Shown here one piece after another: positions 25,475-34,515 of a DNA stretch of 64,000 bases (position 1 is its first letter; every line of letters begins with the position of its first letter). The position numbers were made by a program, and so were the translations under genes. Source of the stretch: an uncultured Oscillibacter sp. (GTDB lineage Bacteria; Bacillota; Clostridia; Oscillospirales; Oscillospiraceae); NCBI GenBank assembly GCA_910583785.1, contig CAJTZK010000011.1, positions 285-64,284 of the forward strand. The letters run 5' to 3'. Below the pieces are notes generated by a model. It was not told the DNA's origin and did no database searches. It saw nothing but the letters and a program-made list of their open reading frames with translations.

Positions 25475-27940
25475 TCAGTCCCGGACAGAGCTGTCGCCAA
25501 AGCGGACCGTGACCACGCTGCCGGGAGCCAGCTCGGCCCCCGCCTCCCGGTCCTGGGAGATGGCCTTGACGTTGCCGGACTCCGTACTGGTGGCCCCGGT
25601 CACCCGCATGATCAGTCCCGCGTTGGTGATAGCCGCGTTGGCCTCGGCGGCAGTCATGCCTATGACGCTGGGCACAGCCCGGAGGGCGTCATTTTTCTCC
25701 TCTCCCAGGTACAGGACGATGGAGGCGTTGTTCGGCACGATGGCGCCGCCCTCCGGAGTCTGGGCGGTGACCGACGCGCCGCTGCCCACGGTGCGGAAGG
25801 CGAAGCCCGCATTCTCCAGGCGGGCCTTAGCGGCCTCCAGGTCCTGGCCCACCACGTTGGGCACGGCGGCATCGGCGCCCGCCAGCTGGTCGGCGGTGTA
25901 GTCCGGCTCCACCCCCAGAACGGGCAGGATCTCGCTCATGATCTGGCTGGCCGTGGGGGCCACCATGTTGCCGCCGGACGGGAAGGTCCCCGTGGTACGG
26001 CTGGGGGTGTCCATGGTGATGAGCATAATATACTGCGGGTCGTCCGCCGGGGCGAAGCACATGAAGGACACCACGATGTCGCCCTTGGGATTCTCGGCGG
26101 TTTTGGTTCCCGTTTTATCGGCGGTCCCGGTTTTTCCTCCCACCCGGTAGCCCGCCACCTGGCCGTTCCGCCCGGTGCCGGAGGCCACCACGTACTCCAG
26201 GCACTCCCGGACCTTGGCGGACGTCTCCTCGCTGATGACCTGCCGGATGCACTTGGCCTCGTGCTGGCGGAGGATGTTCCCCTCCCCGTCCAGCACCTGT
26301 TCCACCACATAGGGCTCGTAAAGGTAACCCCCGTTGACGCAGGCCGCCTGGGCCCGGATCAGCTCCAGGGGGGTGACGGTAAACGTCTGCCCGAAGGAGT
26401 AAGAGGCCAGGGAAACCAAGTTGGAATTAAAGTCCTTCTCCCCCGCGAAGTCGCCGTAGACCTCGCCGATCATGTCCACATTGGTCTTTTCCATCAGGCC
26501 GAAGGATTTGAGATACTTGTAATATGTGCTGGTGCCCACCGCCTGGCCAATCTTGATGAAGGCCGGGTTGCAGGAATTCCCCACCGCCGTCTTCAGGTCC
26601 TGGTGCCCGTGGCCCGGGGCAGCCCGGGAACAGTTGAAGGGTTTATCCCAGCCCTTGACCATGACGGAACCGGAACAGTCAAAGGTGGTATTCATGTTGA
26701 TGACTCCCTCCTCCAGCGCCGCCGCCAAGGTGATGGGCTTAAACGTGGAGCCGGGCTCATAGCGGGAGTCAATGCACTTGTTCCGCCATTGGCTTTGGAT
26801 GGTGCTGTTTTCCGTTTCGCTGACGGCCTTCTCGTATTCCTCCTCGGATTCGTAGTCCTCCCGCTTTTTCTCCAGCTCCGCCAGCTGCTTTTCCAGCTTG
26901 CCCTTCAGCTTCCCGTCGTAGAGGACGCCGGACTGGTTGGAATCGTAGTTCGGATAAGAGGCCATGCCCAGGAGCGCCCCGTTATTCACATCCATCACAA
27001 TTCCGGTTCCGCCGTTGGCGGCGTCGAACTTGCTGAGCATGGACTCCATGCCCTTTTCCAGGGCAATCTGGACGTTGATGTCCAGGGTCAGCACCAGGTC
27101 GTTGCCGTTCTCCGCGTCAAAATACTGCTCATACTGGAACAGCAGGGGCTGGTTGCGGTTGTCCTGGGCCGAGATGGTCATGCCGGATTCGCCGGAGAGG
27201 TCGCCGTCGTATTTGGACTCCAAGCCCACGCCGCCTTCGTTGTCGATGTTCACAAAGCCGATCACATTGGCCGCCATGGCGTTGTAGGGGTAATACCGCT
27301 TGGAATCCGGCTCCAGGTACACTCCGGTGAGGCTGTGCCTCTGGCCCTCGGGAATCTCGTTCCCCTCCCCATCAATCTGCCCGTTGATAAATTTCCGGAT
27401 TTCGTCCGCCGTCTCCTTCTCCACCTTCCGGCGCAGAATGACATAAGCGGACTTTGTGTTTTCCATCTTTTTTTCAATGGATTCCTGGTCCATCCCCAGG
27501 ATGCGGCTCAGCCCCTGGGCGATGTAAACCTGATCCCGGATGGGCTGCCGGGTATAGGCCTCCCCTTTTTCCAGGGCCCGGGCCGCCGCCTCGTCCTGCG
27601 TCTCCTCCTGGTTCTGGACGAACTGGCCGATCCGCATGGGGTCCAGGATCACCATCTCCGCCGTAGTGGAACTGGCCAGGACATTGTGGTTCTTGTCGTA
27701 TATGGTTCCCCGGGAGGCGTTGATGGAGACCTCCCGGGTCTGCTGGTGGACGGCCCGGGCCGTCATCTCGTCGTAGCGGTTGATCTGGAGGTCGTAGAGC
27801 TTCCAGAACAGCAGCAAAAAAGTAGCGATGCCCAGCACCAGCATCATCAGCAGCGTCCGCCCGCGGATGATCTGATTGGCCCGCCGGGCGGATTCGCTCT
27901 TCCGGTGCAGGGCTGGGGGTTTGGGGGGGTGATTTGCCAT
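25475..27940 (-). CDS. spoVD: SpoVD/FtsI-type penicillin-binding protein with PASTA domains
   Basis: The 821-residue class B transpeptidase has a membrane anchor (about 30-55) and a dimerisation/pedestal domain to about 280. The transpeptidase domain carries the acylated serine in GSTFKPI (about residue 397) and the KTGTADKTGT box. Two PASTA domains (about 690-820; AAVPNVVGQDLEAAKARLEN, AVPSVIGMTAAEANAAITNA) close the protein. PASTA domains are typical of SpoVD and Firmicutes division PBPs. As the only such PBP in this dcw cluster it may serve vegetative division as well as the spore cortex. Confidence 0.92.
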   Translation of the reverse strand: MANHPPKPPALHRKSESARRANQIIRGRTLLMMLVLGIATFLLLFWKLYDLQINRYDEMTARAVHQQTREVSINASRGTIYDKNHNVLASSTTAEMVILDPMRIGQFVQNQEETQDEAAARALEKGEAYTRQPIRDQVYIAQGLSRILGMDQESIEKKMENTKSAYVILRRKVEKETADEIRKFINGQIDGEGNEIPEGQRHSLTGVYLEPDSKRYYPYNAMAANVIGFVNIDNEGGVGLESKYDGDLSGESGMTISAQDNRNQPLLFQYEQYFDAENGNDLVLTLDINVQIALEKGMESMLSKFDAANGGTGIVMDVNNGALLGMASYPNYDSNQSGVLYDGKLKGKLEKQLAELEKKREDYESEEEYEKAVSETENSTIQSQWRNKCIDSRYEPGSTFKPITLAAALEEGVINMNTTFDCSGSVMVKGWDKPFNCSRAAPGHGHQDLKTAVGNSCNPAFIKIGQAVGTSTYYKYLKSFGLMEKTNVDMIGEVYGDFAGEKDFNSNLVSLASYSFGQTFTVTPLELIRAQAACVNGGYLYEPYVVEQVLDGEGNILRQHEAKCIRQVISEETSAKVRECLEYVVASGTGRNGQVAGYRVGGKTGTADKTGTKTAENPKGDIVVSFMCFAPADDPQYIMLITMDTPSRTTGTFPSGGNMVAPTASQIMSEILPVLGVEPDYTADQLAGADAAVPNVVGQDLEAAKARLENAGFAFRTVGSGASVTAQTPEGGAIVPNNASIVLYLGEEKNDALRAVPSVIGMTAAEANAAITNAGLIMRVTGATSTESGNVKAISQDREAGAELAPGSVVTVRFGDSSVRD

Positions 27941-28067
27941 AGGCCGCCTCCTAATCGGGGATTTGATGTGCTTATGAAGGGAGGGAGCGAGAAGACCTGG
28001 CTTCCCGCTCCCCGCCGGACACTGTCAGGGCCGAAAAATCTCATGTCAGCTCATTATAGTGCACCGG

Positions 28068-28622
28068 TCAGTCGAAATATTCCACTACCGCGCAGACCCC
28101 GCCGTGGAGGGACGAGAGGATGCGTCTGAACAGCCCGGGCTCCCTTTGCCGGTAGGCCACGGCGGAATCCCCCGCCGACAAGTCCAAATGGCTCATCTGG
28201 GTGCTGCTGGGCTTGGACATCCCGGCGGCCTCCGCCGCCTCTTTCACCGAGGCCATGTCAAACATCCTCTGGTATTGGGAGGTAAGGCTCACGTTCTCCG
28301 TCTCCAGCTCCTCCAGCTGGGTTTGCAGCTTCACGGTTTCGGCGGACAGCAGGGTCAGCTGCACATAGCTCATCAGCACCACCAGGGCCAGTCCCATAAT
28401 GGCCGTCACGCTCAGCACCGCCAGGGGCGAAACCACCTGCCGCGCCCGGACCAGGACGCGGGTGGTCTCCCGGACCTTTGCCTTGGCCTTTTCCCGCACC
28501 CTGGGGGCCTCCCCCGCGTGGCGCAGTTCCCGTTCCCGGACCGCATAGTCCAGATCATAGGCCAGACTGCCGTTGACCGCCTGCTTTCTGCGGTACCTCG
28601 TGTCCCGTGCCGCCGCCGCCAT
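28068..28622 (-). CDS. ftsL: FtsL-like division protein
   Basis: The 184-residue protein has a charged cytoplasmic part (to about 85), one membrane segment (VSPLAVLSVTAIMGLALVVL) and an outward coiled coil (AETVKLQTQLEELETEN). Both the layout and the place between rsmH and spoVD match FtsL. The frame extends to a TTG six codons upstream, but the ATG at 28622 has GGGGG at proper distance. Sequence identity among FtsL proteins is low, so the call rests mainly on position and topology. Confidence 0.82.
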   Translation of the reverse strand: MAAAARDTRYRRKQAVNGSLAYDLDYAVRERELRHAGEAPRVREKAKAKVRETTRVLVRARQVVSPLAVLSVTAIMGLALVVLMSYVQLTLLSAETVKLQTQLEELETENVSLTSQYQRMFDMASVKEAAEAAGMSKPSSTQMSHLDLSAGDSAVAYRQREPGLFRRILSSLHGGVCAVVEYFD

Positions 28623-28654
28623 GGAGACGCCCCCTTTCAACCGTTTTCGCCCAG

Positions 28655-29593
28655 CTATCCGATATCAACCTCATCCAGTTTCTCCGCCGTCCGGAGCCGG
28701 GCGCTCCTGGCCCGGGGATTTTCCTCTATCTCCGCCGCCGTAGGCGTCACAGGTTTGTCCAGCCGTACCAGCGGCCGCTTTCCGCAGATGCACACCGGAA
28801 AATCCGGCGGGCAGGTGCAGCCCCTGGCCAGTTCCCGGAAGGCCCGCTTGACAATCCGGTCCTCCAGGGAGTGGAAGGTAATCACCGCCAGCCGCCCGCC
28901 GGGCCGGAGCTTGTCCGCCGCCGCCCGCAGCATGGGCGGCAGGGCGTCCAGCTCGCCGTTGACGGCGATACGGATGGCCTGGAAGCTCCGCTTGGCAGGA
29001 TGCTGCTTCTCCCGCAGGGCTGCGGGAGGCATGGCGGATTTGATCACCTCCACCAGTTCCAGGGTGGTCCCTATGGGCTTGTCCTCCCGGCGCTTCACGA
29101 TGGCCCGGGCAATGGCCGGGGCATACCGTTCTTCCCCAAACTCAAATAAAACGCGCCGAAGCTCCTGAAAATCCCAGGAGTTGACCACCTCCCGCGCCGT
29201 CAGGGGGGAGGTTTGGTCCATCCGCATATCCAGTGGGGCGTCCTGCATATAGGAGAAGCCCCGCTCCGGGTCATCCAGTTGGGGAGAGGAGACACCCAGG
29301 TCAAAGAGCATCCCGTCCACATCCGGCTCCCCGGCCAGGACGCTTTCCAGCTCTGCGAAGTTGCTGTGGACCAGCCGCACCCGGTCCATCCAAGGGGCCA
29401 GCCGTTCCTGGGCCGCCTCAATGGCGGCCAGGTCCCGGTCGATGCAGATGAGGCGCCCGGTGGACAGCCGCTTCACAATCTCCCGGGAGTGCCCCGCCCG
29501 GCCCAGGGTGCCGTCTACATAGATGCCTTCTGGGCGGATGTTCAGGGCGCGGATGCACTCGTCCCGTAGGACGGGATTGTGTGTGTATCCCAT
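28655..29593 (-). CDS. rsmH: 16S rRNA m4C1402 methyltransferase RsmH
   Basis: The 312-residue protein starts with HNPVLRDECI and the SAM loop YVDGTLGRAGHS. Family motifs LFDLGVSSPQLDDPERGFSY and AFQAIRIAVNGELDAL are intact. It methylates N4 of C1402 in the decoding centre of 16S rRNA. It starts 6 bases after the mraZ stop, in the usual mraZ-rsmH order of dcw clusters. Confidence 0.97.
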   Translation of the reverse strand: MGYTHNPVLRDECIRALNIRPEGIYVDGTLGRAGHSREIVKRLSTGRLICIDRDLAAIEAAQERLAPWMDRVRLVHSNFAELESVLAGEPDVDGMLFDLGVSSPQLDDPERGFSYMQDAPLDMRMDQTSPLTAREVVNSWDFQELRRVLFEFGEERYAPAIARAIVKRREDKPIGTTLELVEVIKSAMPPAALREKQHPAKRSFQAIRIAVNGELDALPPMLRAAADKLRPGGRLAVITFHSLEDRIVKRAFRELARGCTCPPDFPVCICGKRPLVRLDKPVTPTAAEIEENPRARSARLRTAEKLDEVDIG

Positions 29594-29599
29594 AGGAAC

Positions 29600-30043
29600 T
29601 CACCCCCGGTTCCGGCGGGCCCGGGTCAAGGCGTCCATAGCCGCAGCCATGTCCGTCTCCTCCAGCATCTTCCGCTCCCGCTCCGCCCAGGTTTCCTCGT
29701 CCCAGATCTGGGCGAAGGTATTCATGCCCACGATGGTGCAGGCCTTTTGCAGGCCCGCGTATTTCCGCAGGTCGGCGGTAATCAGAACCCGCCCCTGGCC
29801 GTCGGGATTGCACTCCACGGCTTTGGCGTAAAGCAGGTTCAGGGCCAGCCTCTCGGTATAGGTAAGCTCCTCCATCTCCTCAGACATCTGTTCCCACTTG
29901 GCCTGGGGGTAGATGGTCAGGCAATGCTCGGCGCCAATGGTAATGACAAATGTGTCGCCCAGTGCCTCCCGCATGGCGGAGGGAATGACTAGGCGGCCCT
30001 TCGTGTCGATGCTGTTATTCGATTTGCCCAGCAGCCTCGCCAT
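29600..30043 (-). CDS. mraZ: Transcriptional regulator MraZ
   Basis: The 147-residue protein has two SpoVT/AbrB-like halves: SIDTKGRLVIPSAMREALGD near the start and PDGQGRVLITADLRKYAGL in the middle. It binds repeated TGGGGA boxes ahead of its own gene and tunes the dcw operon. The ATG at 30043 is chosen over a longer frame, since GGGGG lies ahead and MARLLGKSNNSIDTKGR is the family start. Two TGGGGA boxes lie at 30109-30124. Confidence 0.95.
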   Translation of the reverse strand: MARLLGKSNNSIDTKGRLVIPSAMREALGDTFVITIGAEHCLTIYPQAKWEQMSEEMEELTYTERLALNLLYAKAVECNPDGQGRVLITADLRKYAGLQKACTIVGMNTFAQIWDEETWAERERKMLEETDMAAAMDALTRARRNRG

Positions 30044-30108
30044 AGAGCCGCCCCCTTTCCCCCCTTTTTGGGATGAAATGGGGAAAGACTCCACTTCGAT
30101 ATCTTAAA

Positions 30109-30124
30109 TCCCCACTTCTCCCCA
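30109..30124 (-). promoter_or_regulatory. MraZ operator: two TGGGGA boxes
   Basis: Minus-strand TGGGGA occurs at 30119-30124 and 30109-30114, exactly 10 bases apart, which is the direct-repeat pattern bound by MraZ in other bacteria. The boxes lie just downstream of the -10 element, so binding would block transcription start or escape. Confidence 0.8.
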
Positions 30125-30136
30125 CCTGTGCTACCT

Positions 30137-30165
30137 AGTATACGAAAACCAGAACTGAAAAGCAA
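30137..30165 (-). promoter_or_regulatory. Sigma-A promoter of the dcw cluster
   Basis: TTGCTT (30160-30165) and TATACT (30137-30142) on the minus strand are separated by 17 bases, about 95 bases ahead of the mraZ start. The MraZ boxes follow directly. Confidence 0.8.
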
Positions 30166-30415
30166 GTATTTTTTTTCGACAGAAAACAGGGCCTTTTCTT
30201 CAAAATCCTCTGTTTTCCGCCCGAATCCTAGAAAATAAAACGTTCGTTCTACTTTTTTCCCCTGGGTTTTCGCGCAAAAAAAAGCACCCACCGCCGCAAC
30301 ATCTTGCGACCGTGAGCACTCTTTCTCTGCCTTTTTCTCCACATCTAGCGGTTTTGGATTTTGTTTCCGGAAAAGTTTCGTCAATTTAGCCAAATTTTTG
30401 TTAGTTATATGTAAC
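30166..30415. other. AT-rich spacer upstream of the dcw promoter
   Basis: The 250 bases between the dcw promoter and the end of the coiled-coil gene are AT-rich compared with their neighbours. I see no gene and no convincing terminator. Scattered A- and T-tracts are the only notable feature. Confidence 0.4.
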
Positions 30416-30931
30416 TCAGGAGTCCTCTTCCCCGTTCTGTTTTTCCAGTTTTTGTCTTTGCTCCTGCATCTTGGCGGCGGAGGTGGTACGGAACCGGACC
30501 CGGGACTGCTTGACTTCGTCCAGGGCGGCCTGGACGGCCTCCTCCGTCCGGGCCAGGGCGTCCTCGGCGTAGCTGTTGGCCACCTGGTAGAGCTGGCGGG
30601 AGCGTTCCTCGGCCCGGGTGACGATCTGCCGGGCCTTCTCCCGGGCGGCGTACATGACCTCGCTCTCGGAGATTTTGGTCTTGGCCTCCAGCTCCGCCTG
30701 GCGCATCATGCGCTCCACGTCCCGTTTCGCGTCCTCCACAAATTTCTCCCGGGCGCCCAGCAGCTCCTGGGCCCGCTTGATCTCGGCCGGGAGCTGGGCC
30801 CGGAGCTCGTCCAGCAGGTCCAGCAGCTCGTCCCGGTCCACGATGCTCATACTGGGCTTCAAGGCGGGAGCCTTGGCGTCCTCGATCCGCTCGTAGATCA
30901 TGTCGATCAGACGGTTGATATCATTGGCCAT
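30416..30931 (-). CDS. Coiled-coil protein of unknown function
   Basis: The 171-residue protein is almost wholly helical and charged. Heptad-like stretches run through EIKRAQELLGAREKFVEDAK and MRQAELEAKTKISESEVMYA, with no membrane segment. Similar proteins next to coaD in Clostridia are often labelled ATPase or ATP synthase subunit B-like because of the coiled coil; that is not functional evidence. A DivIVA-like structural role is possible. Its start overlaps the coaD stop by 11 bases, so it is translated from the same message. Confidence 0.65.
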   Translation of the reverse strand: MANDINRLIDMIYERIEDAKAPALKPSMSIVDRDELLDLLDELRAQLPAEIKRAQELLGAREKFVEDAKRDVERMMRQAELEAKTKISESEVMYAAREKARQIVTRAEERSRQLYQVANSYAEDALARTEEAVQAALDEVKQSRVRFRTTSAAKMQEQRQKLEKQNGEEDS

Positions 30932-31427
30932 GGTTGCTTCCTCCCTCTTTCTCGGTCAGTTCCTCTACCAGCGGGATGACGGGCCCGGGCAGGTAGCGCT
31001 CCAGCGGCTGGCGGTACCGGATCATCTCCCGGGCCATGGAGGAGCTGAAATGCTGGTACGGGGCGCTGGCGGGCAGCAGCAGGGTTTCCAGCCCTGGACA
31101 GATTTCCCGGTTGATCAAGGCCATCTGGTATTCGGCATCGAAGTCCGTCACGCTGCGGACTCCCCGGACGATGGCGCAGGCCCCGTGGGCCCTGGCGTAG
31201 TCCGCCAGCAGCCCGGGCCAGAGCTCCGCCTCCACATTGGGCAGGTCCTCTATGGCGGCCCGGACCATTTGGAGTTTCCGCTCCGGGGTAAACATCTGGT
31301 TCCGCTTCTCGGCGTTGGGGCTGACGCAGACAAAGACTGCGTCAAAGCATCCGGCGGCCCGCCGGATCACGTCCATGTGGCCCAGGGTGATGGGGTCAAA
31401 GCTGCCGGAGCAGATGGCTGTTCTCAT
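30921..31427 (-). CDS. coaD: Phosphopantetheine adenylyltransferase CoaD
   Basis: The 168-residue enzyme makes dephospho-CoA from ATP and 4'-phosphopantetheine. It shows the nucleotidyltransferase motif GSFDPITLGHMDVI at the start and SSSMAREMI near the end (the usual S-S-x-x-R-E-I/L). The order rsmD-coaD is widespread in Firmicutes; here rsmD precedes it by 16 bases. Confidence 0.96.
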   Translation of the reverse strand: MRTAICSGSFDPITLGHMDVIRRAAGCFDAVFVCVSPNAEKRNQMFTPERKLQMVRAAIEDLPNVEAELWPGLLADYARAHGACAIVRGVRSVTDFDAEYQMALINREICPGLETLLLPASAPYQHFSSSMAREMIRYRQPLERYLPGPVIPLVEELTEKEGGSNHGQ

Positions 31428-31443
31428 GTGCGGTTTCCTCGTT

Positions 31444-31998
31444 CTATTCGTTTCCCTCCCGGCGGAAGAGGGTGACGGCGATCTTGCCGTAACGGTAGGT
31501 CTTGCGCAGGCGGCATCCCGCCGGGACGGCCAGGCGGCGGTCCGCCGGGTGTTCCGCTACGATTATACCATAAGGACCGAGAATGTCAAATCCCGGCGCC
31601 GTGATGCGCTCCAGCATCTCTTCCAGCAGGCCGGAGGCGTAGGGCGGGTCCAGGAATACCAGGTCGAAGCCCCCGCAGGCCCTGGCTACAAAATCCCGGG
31701 CGTTTCCGCAGACCACCTGGGCCCGGTCCTGGAGATCCGTCAGGGCCAGGTTCTTCTTTACCACCTCGAAGGCGTCCTTCCTCTGGTCCACGAAGACGGC
31801 GGAAGCGGCCCCCCGGCTCAGGCACTCAATGCCCATCTGCCCGGTGCCCGCAAAGAGGTCCAGCACCCGGCGGCCCTCAATGTCAAATTGCAGGGCGCTG
31901 AACACGCCCTCCTTCACCCGGCCAGTGGTAGGGCGGGTCTCCAGCCCCTCCAGCTCCAGCAGGCGGCGGCCCCCGGCGGAGCCCGTGATTACGCGCAT
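31444..31998 (-). CDS. rsmD: 16S rRNA m2G966 methyltransferase RsmD
   Basis: The 184-residue protein starts MRVITGSAGGRRL behind AGGAGG. It has the SAM-binding VLDLFAGTGQMGIECLSRGA and the catalytic LVFLDPPYASG. It methylates N2 of G966 in 16S rRNA. A longer frame extends upstream but covers the intergenic region and lacks similarity. Confidence 0.95.
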   Translation of the reverse strand: MRVITGSAGGRRLLELEGLETRPTTGRVKEGVFSALQFDIEGRRVLDLFAGTGQMGIECLSRGAASAVFVDQRKDAFEVVKKNLALTDLQDRAQVVCGNARDFVARACGGFDLVFLDPPYASGLLEEMLERITAPGFDILGPYGIIVAEHPADRRLAVPAGCRLRKTYRYGKIAVTLFRREGNE

Positions 31999-32120
31999 GG
32001 CGGTTCCTCCTGAACGACGGCGGTTTATACGGCGTTTATTGTACGGCAAAGTTCTCCAGTTTTCAAGAGTAATTCCGAGAAAAACAAGAAAAAACTCCGC
32101 CGGGCCAGCGGAGTTCCTTC

Positions 32121-32684
32121 CTATGGTTCCCCCAGGCGCAGCAGCGGCGCGCCCTCCAGGCCCGCGAGGCCGTGGACGGCCAGCACCACGGGCTTCCCCC
32201 TGCCCCTCTCCTGGATCAGCTCCAGGCACCGGGCCCGGTTTTCCTCATCCAGGCCTGTGAAGGGCTCGTCCAGGGCCAGGGCCTCCGAAGGAGCCAGAAG
32301 GGCCCGGGCCAAGGCCAGGCGCCGTTTCATGCCCCCGGACCAATCCCGGATGGGTTTGGGGTCCCGGAGCTCCAGTCCCAGCCGGGCCAGCAGGTCCCCG
32401 GCCTCCCCCGGGATCTCCCCCAGGGCAAAGCGGAGGTTGGCCGCAGCGGACCGGTCCTCCAGCAGCCGGTTTTCCTGGAAGACGGCGGCCCAGAGGCAGT
32501 CTGCTCCGTGAATAACCCCGGCGTCCGGCCGCTCCAGCCCCAGCAGAAGGCGGAGCAGGGTGGTTTTCCCCATGCCGGAGGGGGCGGACACGCAGGTGAC
32601 ACCCTCCCGGAAAACCGCAGTGAGGCTGGCCAGCACGGGCCTGCCTCTATAAGACTTGCAAAGACCTTCCACGCGGAGTTCCAT
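32121..32684 (-). CDS. ABC transporter ATP-binding protein (SsuB/TauB-like)
   Basis: The 187-residue ATPase is short for the family (usually about 240). Walker A is SAPSGMGKTTLL, the signature WSGGMKRRLALARALL and Walker B ALALDEPFTGLDEENR. The C-terminal part after Walker B is trimmed, but the switch histidine appears present (LAVHG). It starts within the permease stop (TGATG). With the permease, lipoprotein and TM1266-like regulator it forms one importer operon. Confidence 0.9.
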   Translation of the reverse strand: MELRVEGLCKSYRGRPVLASLTAVFREGVTCVSAPSGMGKTTLLRLLLGLERPDAGVIHGADCLWAAVFQENRLLEDRSAAANLRFALGEIPGEAGDLLARLGLELRDPKPIRDWSGGMKRRLALARALLAPSEALALDEPFTGLDEENRARCLELIQERGRGKPVVLAVHGLAGLEGAPLLRLGEP

Positions 32685-33439
32685 CACGCTCCCGCCTTTC
32701 TTACCAAGCCGTCCACCAGGGCCAGAAACAGCCGCTCGAACCCTGCCGCCAGGACCAGAATCACAGCGGTCCAGGCGAAGAGGTCCGGAGTCTGCAAGTA
32801 GATTTTTGCGGTGTACAGCCGCTCGCCAACGGTCCCCGCCGGGAGGCCGATGACCTCCGCCGCCACCCCCGCTTTCCAGCAAAGCCCTAACGCCAGGGAG
32901 GACGCGGAGCGGAAAAAGGGCAGGACCTGCGGCACGTAAATGCCCCAGATTCGCCGCCTCAAGGGAATCCGGTACACCTGGGCCAGCTCCAGGAGCTGGA
33001 CGTCCGTTCCCCGGAGTCCCTCCAGCACATTGAGGTACACCGGAGGGAAGACCATCAGCGCCGAGATGAAGAAAGACAGGGACCTGGAATCCAGCCACAC
33101 CAGGGCCAGGATGATGAAAGAGGCCACGGGCACGGCCTTCACCGCCGCCACCGGGGGGGCCAGCAGGTCCTGGAGCCAGGGCCTCCCCGCCGCCAGGGAG
33201 GCCAGCAGCAGAGCCAGCCCGCAGGAGAGCAGGAAGCCCCCGGAGATGCGGAGGGACGAGTTCCCCGCCGCCCGCCAGAAGGCGGCGGAGGGCAGCAGCT
33301 CCAGAAGGCGGCGGGCCGCCTGGACCGGCGAGGCCAGCAGCAGCCCCCCGCCGGGGACCGCCGCCGCCAGGGCCATGCTGCCCCCCTGCCAGGCCAGCAG
33401 CCAGAGGGCCACGGACCAGGGGCGGAGCTTAGGCGCCAT
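32684..33439 (-). CDS. ABC transporter permease (SsuC/TauC/ThiX-like)
   Basis: The 251-residue protein has about six membrane segments and the ATPase-contact loop between them (YLNVLEGLRGTDVQLLELA). The start ATG at 33439 overlaps the end of the binding-protein gene by 11 bases. Family members import sulfonates, nitrate, bicarbonate or thiamine precursors; the substrate cannot be read from the sequence. Confidence 0.9.
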   Translation of the reverse strand: MAPKLRPWSVALWLLAWQGGSMALAAAVPGGGLLLASPVQAARRLLELLPSAAFWRAAGNSSLRISGGFLLSCGLALLLASLAAGRPWLQDLLAPPVAAVKAVPVASFIILALVWLDSRSLSFFISALMVFPPVYLNVLEGLRGTDVQLLELAQVYRIPLRRRIWGIYVPQVLPFFRSASSLALGLCWKAGVAAEVIGLPAGTVGERLYTAKIYLQTPDLFAWTAVILVLAAGFERLFLALVDGLVRKAGA

Positions 33440-34487
33440 AGTAGAAGTCGTCTCTGGGGAGCACACCGCCTACGGAGTCCGGATTGGCCTCCGCCAGGAC
33501 CTGGAGATAGCCGGAGAGCTTACCGGACATCTCCTGTCCGGTGAGGCAGACGATGTTGCATTGGGGCAGGGCCTTTTCCGCAATGGCGGGGCTTTCAATG
33601 ATGCCATTTGCCGCCACCAGCTCCGCCGCTTCGGCGGTGTTCCCATTTACCCAGTCCACGGAAACGGCGTACTCCCTGAGGAACTCGTCCACCAGCTCCG
33701 GGCGCTCCTCCACCAGGTCCCGCCGGGCCACGGCCACGCCGGTAATCATGGCGGAGCCGCCTCCCAGGGCGTCCCACTCCGCCGTCAGGTCCAGGGCCAC
33801 CCGGAGGTTTTCCAGCTTCCCCTGGGCCACGGTGACAAAGGGCTGGGGCAGCAGGGCGAGGTCCGCCGTCCCCGCCGCCAGGGCCGCCACGCACTCGGCG
33901 TGCTCGGATTTCCAGTCCACAGCCACATCCTTGTCCGGGTCCAGGCCGTTCTGTTCCAGCAGGTAGCGGAGCCCGAACTCCGGCGTGGACCCCTTCCCGG
34001 CGGCCACGATGGTCCTGCCCTTGAGGTCCGCCATGGACTGGATGGCCTCCCCGCCGTTCTCCACGATGTAGAGAACGCCCAGGGTGTTCACCGCCAGAGT
34101 GACGATCCCGCCCCCGGTTTTGTTATAAAGGACCGCCGCCAGGTTGGCGGGGACGCAGATGATATCCAGCTCCCCCTTGATGAGCCTGGGGGTCAGCTCG
34201 TCGGCGGAGCCCGCCAGATGAAAGTTCCAGGGGGATGTGGACGCGGCGGCTCCCCGCCGCTCCATCATCTTCACCAAGCCCATGGCCGTGGGCCCTTTCA
34301 GCGCCCCCACCCAGAGGGGATATGCTTCGTCCAGCGCACCTTCCGGGGGCGCGGAGTCCTCTGTCTGGACATCCTGAGCCCCCGCTTCCTCCGGCGGGGC
34401 GGAGCCAGCCTCCGTCTCCGAGGGGCCGCAGGCGGAAAGGGCCAGCAGCAGGGCCAGGGCAAGGGCCAGGGTCTTCAAGGCTTTCAT
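33429..34487 (-). CDS. ABC transporter substrate-binding lipoprotein (NMT1/SsuA-like)
   Basis: The 352-residue protein starts with a lipoprotein signal ending LALSACGPS, so the mature protein is lipid-anchored at the cysteine. The NMT1/SsuA-like fold is indicated by GPTAMGLVKMMERR, LKGRTIVAAGKGSTPEFGLR and ELVDEFLREYAVSVDWV. GGGAGG lies ahead of the ATG at 34487. Relatives bind aliphatic sulfonates, taurine or pyrimidine precursors of thiamine. It follows the TM1266-like regulator by 28 bases. Confidence 0.9.
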   Translation of the reverse strand: MKALKTLALALALLLALSACGPSETEAGSAPPEEAGAQDVQTEDSAPPEGALDEAYPLWVGALKGPTAMGLVKMMERRGAAASTSPWNFHLAGSADELTPRLIKGELDIICVPANLAAVLYNKTGGGIVTLAVNTLGVLYIVENGGEAIQSMADLKGRTIVAAGKGSTPEFGLRYLLEQNGLDPDKDVAVDWKSEHAECVAALAAGTADLALLPQPFVTVAQGKLENLRVALDLTAEWDALGGGSAMITGVAVARRDLVEERPELVDEFLREYAVSVDWVNGNTAEAAELVAANGIIESPAIAEKALPQCNIVCLTGQEMSGKLSGYLQVLAEANPDSVGGVLPRDDFYYGA

Positions 34488-34515
34488 GATGGTTTCCTCC
34501 CATAATGGTTTCTCT

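Noticed and set aside
25373..28129. A 918-codon open frame on the plus strand
   Set aside because: It is the mirror of the spoVD gene, with a His/Gly/Val-rich composition typical of an antisense frame.
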